From NCBI RefSeq assembly GCF_000283155.1, contig NW_004454195.1, forward strand, positions 5,924,940 through 5,988,939: a stretch of DNA of 64,000 nt. The letters run 5' to 3'. Positions 56,471 through 64,000 of the stretch are shown one piece after another; within the stretch, counting starts at the first letter, position 1, and the number at the start of each line of letters is the position of its first letter. The translations under genes were made by a program, and so were the position numbers. The DNA is from Ceratotherium simum simum. Taxonomy: Eukaryota > Chordata > Mammalia > Perissodactyla > Rhinocerotidae. The notes under the pieces were generated by a model. That model made no database searches, had not been told where the DNA came from, and saw only the letters and a list, made by a program, of their open reading frames with translations.

Positions 56471-57339
56471 TCTCCTATGACATCTTGATTGCTGAAGGTC
56501 AGGATTATTTTAGTTATGAGGGTCCGACATTAGGAATACACAAGTTGCATGACAAACTATGGAGTAAAGAATTTGAAAAAAAAGGATGGGAAAAAAATAA
56601 ATAAGTGAAAGAGAATTTGAAAAGGGAGGAAAGGGTCTAGAGAGAAGAAAAGAAAGACCAAAAGAAGGGCCTATAGTTGTGACAGAAGGTCCTTTGGATA
56701 TTGGTATCAACGTCTGTTGGAAAACATTATCTGCCACAGTGGTAAGCTAACCCATTATACTGATTGGAAACTTGAGAGAACATGCAGCTGGTTGCACAGA
56801 GGGAGAAGCAAATCTGCAAAGCTACAGTAGTACTCAAGAATAGTGAGAATGAAGGAGTGTGGGTCTGCCATCACAATGTTAACCACTGTCCGCGGTGCTG
56901 AATCTCCTTTGCATGTTTAGCACATATTTGTATATCTTAACTTCAGATTCTGGTGACTTCTATCTGACATCTGCCAGGAATTCAGATCTAGATAAGGGTC
57001 AAGGTTTTGTTGAAGAGAATTTAATATGGGTTAGGGAGATGGACTTTTGGAGGGACACTTTGAGAAAATAAGAGAACCATTTATTTTAAAATGATTTTCA
57101 AATGATTGCAGTTGCCTGGAAAAAATTTTTCCTGGCCAGTTGGCAAGATATATCCCCTTCTACTCCTCCTGATCCATTCATTTTTGTGCGTAATGATTTG
57201 TTTCTCCTACATATAGCTGTAACTTTCCTCCTGGGTTTACTTCTCTTTGAAAGTGTTCAGGGCTAAATGTCTTGAGATTTAAGTTCTGATCTCAGCCGTG
57301 CACCAACTATCTGGCTAACTACCCTACTGCCTCCCAGGG
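56471..57339. other. Unassigned non-coding stretch
   Basis: No gene or confident repeat; purine-rich at 56,570-56,680. Confidence 0.4.
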
Positions 57340-57500
57340 CTTAGGGGTAGGGTTGTCAGACTTAGAAAATAAAAATATAAGATGTTCAGTTAAATTTGAA
57401 TTTCAGATAAACAATGAAGGTCTTTTTAGCTATAAGTATGTCCCATACTGAGATAAGTTGTTAAAAATATCCTGGAATATGCAAATACTATGAAATGTTA
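57340..57500. repeat. Part of an interspersed repeat, probably a DNA-transposon MITE
   Basis: 'agggttgtcagacttagaaa', 'gttcagttaaatttgaattt' and 'cagataaacaatgaagg' recall a widespread mammalian palindromic repeat. The family is not named with confidence. Confidence 0.45.
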
Positions 57501-58979
57501 AGTAGTTGCACTGGTTAAAAAGGTGTTCTTGACTTCTGGGTGACTTCTAGTGATTCGGGAGAACAAATAGTATATAACATTTGTCAAAGAGGTTATTTTT
57601 GAATTCTAAGTATTAAAAATAGCTTCAATCTGTGAAATCATCAGATTGTACTGGTCCTTACAGTTCAAGGGGGTGGGGAATCCATAAAAGAAAGTGTCCA
57701 CCTGAGTGTATGGTGAGAATACTTCTGGGGTTATAATTATTTAAGGTGACAGCACTGTTCTTAGTTCAGGTGAATTACATTTCCTGTGATTTTTTTCAGA
57801 TATCTTTTACTTCTTTTTTTCTGTTTGCTCATCAGCTCATTTTGGTCTCTCATTTGTGTTTTAAATCTTCGCTGTTTATTTTAATTTAGGATGTCATCCC
57901 ATGAAAAATAGATTTTTTATTCTGTGCCCTGGACATGGCATTGCTGATTTTTATTTATTTATCCATCTTTATCCTGCCTGAGGGAAAACAAGTATTCAAA
58001 ATGCATTGTTGTCTGCATCTGTGAGTAGATAAATTTAGTACTTATTTGCAATGATGCCATAGTGTACTTTCTTACTCCTAATTTTGCCACCAGCAATTAT
58101 TTGGCCACAGTCTTGAGCAGACTGTCTGTACTCTGTCTCTGCAGAGTCTCTCTAGGTATTTAATCATGGTAGGATGGGTAAGAGTAGAATGAACAATGGA
58201 AATGGACATTAGATAATGATGGTTAATTCTTACCAAAGAGTAAATTTAGCTCCAAGTTTTAGCTTTTTAGAAAATGACTGTATTAAAAATTTCATAAGTT
58301 CATCTATCCATCAAAAATCTTGTGAGTACAGATCAGAATAACAGATTAATGTTAAACATGATTTGTGAGTGGCAGGAGATTTTGTTCTAGATGGAGCTGA
58401 TGTCTTATACATGTGTGACTGACAGGTTCATAATGGCACAGTACATTTACTCTCCCACTCCTCTTGTGTGTAGATGAAAAAATCATTTACAATAAAGGTA
58501 GTCACATTTCCAATAACTTACTGTTAACTCATCATGTAATGGGAAGTTCTTTCAGTGAGTACTCAAGCAATATATTTTATATTGATTTACTCTTGGTGGT
58601 GCCTCTGGCTCCCCAAATCATTGGGTATTAACTAAAAGAGGTAAGTTACAAAAATGAGATTATGATTTTCTGAGCACGGGTAACTCCATACTTTAGTGAT
58701 TAAACCTGCTAATAAAAATCAGCTTTCTAAATGTCTCCCAGCATTTACGGCCCCCAGAGCTGGGCATCACTGGATCTATGAAGGTCATAGCAGGGGACTG
58801 TTCTTTATAGAGGAAGCTCAAAGGCGGGATAATGAAGGCCTACACTCCTGGAGTTGGTGGTGAAGGAAACAAGAGCAGCCCATTGTGATTAGCACAGGGG
58901 TAGTAGACAGAGTCTGGACGTAAAAGACAGACAATTTTCTTGATTATGCCCCTAACCATTAAAATAACTTCAGTTACAT
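57501..58979. other. Repeat-poor AT-rich stretch
   Basis: 1.5 kb without a recognised gene or repeat. Confidence 0.4.
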
Positions 58980-58993
58980 AGTTTTGTCTTCTT

Positions 58994-59232
58994 CTTTTTT
59001 TTTTTTTTTGTGAGGAAGATCAGCCCTGAGCTAACATCTGCCAGTCCTCCTCGTTTTGCTGAGGAAGACTGGCCCTGGGCTAACATCCATGCCCATCTTC
59101 CTCTACTTTATATGGGATGCCGCCACAGCATGGCTTGCCAAGTCGGTGCACGCCCGGGATCCGAACCGGCAAACCCCGGGCCGCTGCAGCGGAGCGCGTG
59201 CACTTAACCACTTGCGCCACGGGGCCAGCCCC
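58994..59232 (-). mobile_element. ERE1-type SINE, reverse, with TSD
   Basis: The minus strand opens GGGGCTGGCCCCGTGGCGCA (A box region), includes the B box GGTTCGGATCCC, and ends 'gggctgatcttcctcac' with an A tail. The TSD AGTTTTGTCTTCTT lies at 58,980-58,993 and 59,233-59,246, identical on both sides, so the copy is fairly young. Confidence 0.95.
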
Positions 59233-59269
59233 AGTTTTGTCTTCTTTTTATGAAGCAGAGATATTTTGA

Positions 59270-59645
59270 GCTAAAAGAGACTTTAGTGACTCCCAACTCA
59301 ACCATCTCCTTGTATCCACAAAGAATCTAATATCCAGATGGGTTAGTTGAGCCGCTCAGCAACACAGATAATATTGGTAGAGCTAGGATTAGGACTCAGT
59401 TCTCAAATTCTTAATTTAATGCTCTTGCAAATGCGGTTGAAAGGAATGAGTTTGGAGTCCAGGTTTCAGTCTCAGTAGTGTCATATCTGAGCCAAATGAC
59501 CTTTTCGAGTAACAAAGTCTGTGAACTCAGTTTCCTTGTCTGTAAAATGGGGGTAATAATACCTGCCTTATTTACCTCTCAAGGATATTATGGGTATCTA
59601 GTGAGAAAATAATAGAGTGTAAAGTGCCAAAAAAAAAAGAGTACT
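59270..59645 (+). repeat. MIR-type SINE sequence, two pieces
   Basis: The first part (59,270-59,420) looks like a diverged reverse MIR/L3 end. The second (59,450-59,640) is a clear forward MIR: 'ctcagtttccttgtctgt', 'aaaatgggggtaataatacc', then 'taaagtgcc' followed by an A run. Confidence 0.75.
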
Positions 59646-59659
59646 ATTTTATTTATTTA

Positions 59660-60216
59660 CTACAGTGTAACAAATGATCCCAACCTTAGTAGCTTAAAGA
59701 ACAAACATTTATTATCTCATAGATTCTATGGATCAGGAATCTGGACCCAACTTAGCTGGGTGCCTCTGGCTCAACATCTCTAATAAGCGTGTAGTGAATC
59801 CGTGAACCAGAGCTTTGGTCTCATCTGAAGGCTTGGCTTGGGGGTTGTGGAGCAAGGTCTTTTTCCAAGCTCAGTCATATGATTATCAGCAGGATTCAGT
59901 TTCTTGCAGGCTGTTGACTGGAGGCCTCTCTCAGTTTCTTGCATGTGGACCTTTCTACAGAACTGCTCACAATATGGGAGCTGGCTTCCTCAGAGCAAGT
60001 GAGCAAGAAAGTTCCAGAGTGCCAGCAAGATGGAAGCAAGTCTTTTTATAACTTGATCATGGAAGGAATATCCCATCACTTTTGCTGTTCTGTATTCATT
60101 AGAAGCAAGCCACTAGGTCCACCCTACACTCAAAGGACACAGATTACACCAGAGCATGAACACCAGAAGATAAGGATCATTGGTGCCCATCTTAGAGGCT
60201 CCTGCCACAAATATTA
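59660..60216 (-). repeat. MLT1-type MaLR LTR, reverse, near complete
   Basis: Plus-strand order: 'gtaacaaatgatcccaacc', 'acatttattatctcatagat', 'ttccaagctcagtcatatga', 'tatcccatcacttttgctg', 'agaagcaagccactagg', 'cagagcatgaacaccagaag' and 'cttagaggctcctgccaca'. It is the same family as the LTR at 10.1 kb. Confidence 0.8.
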
Positions 60217-60374
60217 TTTTCATTTTTATAGCTAGTTACAAGGAAAGCATTAGATATTAGAAGTATACCTGCTTTAATAAATAAAAGGCTTTTACAAAAA
60301 GATGGTATTAATGTTTTCATTTATAATTATTAATTGACTCTCTGCTTTTTAAAGAGATTTGAGGTGACATCCAC

Positions 60375-60490
60375 CTCTATTACTTTGCATATGCTCTATT
60401 CCTTCTGTTTAGAATAACCTCCTTCTCAGCCTATGCTCACCTGAGAACTGCTAAATCATCTTCTGCAAATCCACCCAAATGTTACCTCCT
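60375..60490 (+). repeat. L2 fragment
   Basis: 'tttgcatatgctctattcct', 'tctgtttagaataacctcc' and 'caaatgttacctcctgg' follow L2. Confidence 0.7.
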
Positions 60491-60809
60491 GGATATGTTA
60501 CTGTGGTTCAACTATTATACTTGCTAAAGTGAATTTGGCCCTAGGACACCATACAATCTGGAATACAGTTGCATTTTCCAGTTGTATCACCGTCAGTTGA
60601 TGTGCCCAGCAGTTACTAAATGTGTCTTCCAATAGAAACAGTAATGAATCACCTTAGCCAGGGGGACCTATGTCTCACTGGTTAGTTCTATTTTGAAAAC
60701 TAGACCTTCAATGTTTTGTGAAGAATTATTAAAACCTTTCCAGTTACTTTGATAGGGATGGAGAAGCATTTGAAGACCTTTTATCAAAGTAGCGGCAGAG
60801 GATTACCTT
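60491..60809. other. Unassigned non-coding stretch
   Basis: No gene or repeat recognised. Confidence 0.4.
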
Positions 60810-60960
60810 AATCTCAAATATTGGCAGGCTTTAAAAATGCAGATTCCTGGGCTTTGCTTCAGACTTACTGAATCAGAATCTCTGGGGTTGATCCCAGAAA
60901 TATGTATTTTTAACAAGTTGATTCTGCTGTAAAGTTTGATAAGCCCCAATCCGAAGGAAT
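60810..60960. repeat. MER5-like hAT element
   Basis: 'aatgcagattcctgggcttt', 'ttactgaatcagaatctctg' and 'gtatttttaacaagttgatt' match MER5 or MER5-related hAT sequence. Confidence 0.8.
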
Positions 60961-61279
60961 CCTGGGAAACTGATGAGTGACACCCATATAGAGGTTTTTA
61001 TTTGCCTTTATATTGGCTATGGTTTGTGATTATAATTCTTCTAAGACACCAATGATTGTAAAATGCACCATTATATGATGCACTATTAAGAAAGAATAAA
61101 AGCAACCCAACTCTGCTGATTATAATTTTAAGGGTCCATAAAGAGCCATTCCATTTGAGACACGTTAAAATGTGAAAAAATCTCAGAATCTAAGCAATGT
61201 GACAAAATATCTTTCTTTTCTGACATAACCAAATCTATAAGATAGAAACTCTATATTCTATTTCCTGGAAACATGTTTT

Positions 61280-61640
61280 TTTAATTCATGCACTCATCCA
61301 TCTAATCATTCATTATTCATTCCGTATATAGTTACCGAGGGCCTCCTATATGCCAAGCACAGTGCTTGACAGTGGGGACGTAGTGTTGAGTGACACATGC
61401 CTCATGGGGCTTACTCTCTAGGAGGAAAGACAGAAACTAAACAAATAACACACAAATAAATATGTACCTGCTCATTAGGATAAGTGCAATGAAAGACAAA
61501 TCGGAATTGTCACCTGGTAGTTAAAGGAATTGGTGAAGGTCCGAGGATACACCCCTCTTTGGAGCTGATGCGAGTTAAGGAGCAGCTGTTTTTGAAGAAG
61601 CTGGGTGTAATGGCAGGTGTGAGGTGTTTGTATTAGCTGA
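61280..61640 (-). repeat. L2 3' region, reverse
   Basis: 'cattattcattccgtatata', 'gagggcctcctatatgcca', 'agcacagtgcttgacagtgg' and 'gataagtgcaatgaaagac' are the reverse complement of the L2 3' UTR. Confidence 0.75.
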
Positions 61641-63795
61641 GTTCACACCAATGACTTCTTTAGGACTAGCACACCAGCCTGTGAGCCTGTGGAAGCTTTC
61701 TTCCTCTCAGCCCAGCACAGACAGAAGCACTCACAACAGTTTACTCTCCCCAGCATCCAGTTGACCGATGTCTGCAAAGACCAGCCATTGATAGATTAAA
61801 CATAATTGAGGATGGCTGACATTGTGGTCAAAAAGAAGTGGCCAGGGGAAGGGAGAGCTTTAACTCCTTCACAAACACAGCCTTTCAGAATTGGCCTCCA
61901 TGCTAGGACACGTCTCCCTTCCTCCCACCATGCTCTGAGTTTGAATTCTCTGTGTACTTCTGAGCTTACCACTGCCATTTGCCTTATTCTGAACTGAACT
62001 TAATACGCTGAATCATCAGTGTCATTCTGAGACTGATTCTTTACAATCCTTAAAGTGACCGACTGCATTGATCCCCTGCCTGTGAGCCGCCAGCTTGCTA
62101 CAATTTCTCTCTAAAGCTCTTCTCCCTCCCTTTCGCTTCCTACAATGCACAAGCTAAAGGAAAGGCGTTTTCCTGCAAATGCTCCACAATTACACAGTGT
62201 GGTTAGGCAGGACGATACAGTTCCTAGTTCTGCAGTCCACCCTTGCCCTCATTTTCCTTTTCATGCTAATTTGAAGTGATGGAATTCTATAGCCTCCCTA
62301 AATGCACTTCAATCTTTATTTTGTGAGAATTTTGTACAAAATTGAATCAGCCTAGGTGTCATCTGGCAGCCTAAAACAAATGATATTGCAAGAATGTTTA
62401 TAGCTGAGCAGTAATTTGAATACCACCCCCCCCAAAACCCCTTACATAGAAGCAAAGCAGATCAGTTGTCTCAAGGAGGTTTAAAATGAAAGGTACTTTT
62501 CATCTTAAAAATGGAACTCAGGATGCTATCTAAGTGTGCTGTGCATTCAGTATTCACAGGGTAAAACATAAAAGAAATAACATGGAGTTTTTAAAAGATA
62601 TTATTTTTCTACTGCATGCTGCTTTTATCAAACCACCTGAGAGGTGATTTGAGAAGGGCATTTTAGAACAAAGACATTGTTCTGACAGCAAACACAAATG
62701 AAATAAAATTGGCCCAAGGCTTTGATGCGGGGACCCACATGGAGAGCTGAGACATAGCAACACGCTAGCTTAATGCACTAGAGGAATAGAACCAGCATAA
62801 TTTGCAGTAGTGTGTGAAGCAAAGATGAAAGAGAAAAATATTTTTTAAAAAAATTAAAAAACATGCACGGAGATTACAATAGCCTCTTCTAGTTGCATTA
62901 ATTCCTTTACTGCAAGAACTTATCCATAAACCTAATAAGGGTACAGAAGTTCAGCTGTAATCTTTTTGTCCCCACTGTCAAGGGAAGATATGTCAGTGTG
63001 GAGGAGTAAGCTATGTTACTCTAATTTTTAAGAAAGTAGGTAGAGAAGAAGAGAGGGTGGAAGTCTTCTTTTGCCATTAACAAGATTCTGGCTTCTGGCT
63101 CAAGCATATGACCTTGAAACAAACCATAAACACACGTTGAGCGGCTGATAGCGACTTTACTCACCTGTGAGCTTTGCCCTTAAGAGTGAGGAGGGTGCTT
63201 TAAATGGCTTAGGCGTAAAACAAATAAGGAAGGAACCAAAACAACAAGAAAACAAGAGCAAAGCTATCTCAGACTTCCCAGGTGACCTATGTCCACAAGT
63301 TGTTTCTGATGAACAGGTATGAGAGACATTTAAGAATAAATAGAAACTGAGTCATTTGATACAGACCTGAAGACAGTCATTTGCCCGTTCCTTTTAGACT
63401 AATCACAAAGTAGTGCAGCAGAGGTCTGTAGGAAAGACTCTGAGTGTCTTTATCGTATTATTAGTGAAGAACATATTGTGCACCCAGAGGTGGTATGGCC
63501 AGACGAGGGATGTAGAAAGAAAACATGGATGATAACTGATAACTGTTCCTGTAGGCTGTTAATTGTTTTGCTCTCATTTGAAAAGCTAAAACAATCCTGG
63601 CCGATTTTAGAAAAGACACTTCTTGAAGTCCTTTCCTGCTTTTTAAATCTCCGAACCAACAAAAAAAAAGGCAATGCAAAAACTCAAATTAAAAGTGCGT
63701 TTTAATCTCATGCCTTAAATAATTAAATTTGTAATTTATTTTTCTTCTTAATAAATGATTTAGCCTGGAAGGGAGGTCACTTCAGGTGTGTCTAG
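61641..63795. other. Longest repeat-poor stretch of the window
   Basis: 2.1 kb without a recognised repeat. No exon or promoter is evident. Opposed frames at 61,796-61,997 and 63,450-63,705 are short and without domains. Confidence 0.45.
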
Positions 63796-63799
63796 CAGT

Positions 63800-63990
63800 G
63801 GTAACAATGTGGAAATAATACAGTGTTCAAAGACAGTCCTAGTACTTATTAGCCATACGACCTTGGACAAGATGCTTACACTTTTTGAGCCTCAGGTTCT
63901 TCATACATAAAAACAGGATGAATATCAATTTTTCAGGGTTAACATAAGTATTAAATGATATATGTCCAATTGCTTTGCATAGTGCCTGAC
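63800..63990 (+). repeat. MIR SINE
   Basis: 'ttagccatacgaccttgga', 'ttttgagcctcaggttcttc', 'aaaaacaggatgaatatc' and 'atagtgcctgacacatatt' give a nearly full-length MIR. Confidence 0.9.
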
Positions 63991-64000
63991 ACATATTGGT

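Noticed and set aside
58994..59232. tRNA gene in the SINE head
   Set aside because: A and B boxes are present because the SINE derives from a tRNA, but no intact cloverleaf or mature tRNA end remains.
1..64000. Bacterial-type operons, ribosome-binding sites, terminators
   Set aside because: SINE, LINE and LTR content shows mammalian DNA; such features do not apply.

Overview
This is mammalian nuclear DNA, most likely from a perissodactyl (horse or a relative). The main evidence is four tRNA-derived SINEs of the equine repetitive element (ERE) type at 21.8, 28.4, 42.4 and 59.0 kb, each with pol III box-like sequence and a target-site duplication (TSD). An L1 3' end at 26.8-27.1 kb resembles the equid L1. 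The background is typical eutherian: MIR, L2, CR1/L3, MER5-type hAT elements and MaLR (MLT1-type) LTRs. I cannot separate Equus from rhinoceros or tapir by eye. I found no intact host protein-coding gene, no RNA gene other than SINEs, and no CpG-island promoter, so the window is intergenic or deep intronic.

Layout. 0-14.7 kb: L2, MIR, MER5 and MLT1 fragments around one L1 3' end (11.7-12.5 kb). 14.7-28.9 kb: more MaLR LTRs, MIRs, L1 pieces, two EREs, a 100-N assembly gap inside an L1 tail (26,827-26,926), and one unidentified broken reading frame on the minus strand (19.7-20.1 kb). 28.9-36.8 kb: sparse repeats and one well-bounded MLT1A-like LTR. 36.8-43.9 kb: a minus-strand class I (gamma-like) endogenous retrovirus with two LTRs, primer-binding-site region, an unusual double tandem-repeat leader, gag, protease, reverse transcriptase, RNase H, integrase and polypurine tract, but no recognisable env. 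It carries many disabling changes and two later insertions: an ERE in gag and a tiny L1 3'-end insertion in pol. 43.9-64 kb: old repeats between long repeat-poor, AT-rich stretches.

The provirus genes once formed one unit: gag shell proteins, then protease, polymerase and integrase, under LTR control. None can work now: there are stops and frameshifts, the protease motif is altered, and one integrase acid is lost. I found no undescribed functional system. The best leads are the provirus leader arrays, the 36-nt L1 insertion in pol, the broken small-membrane-protein-like frame at 20 kb, and the strong minus-strand bias of LTR elements.
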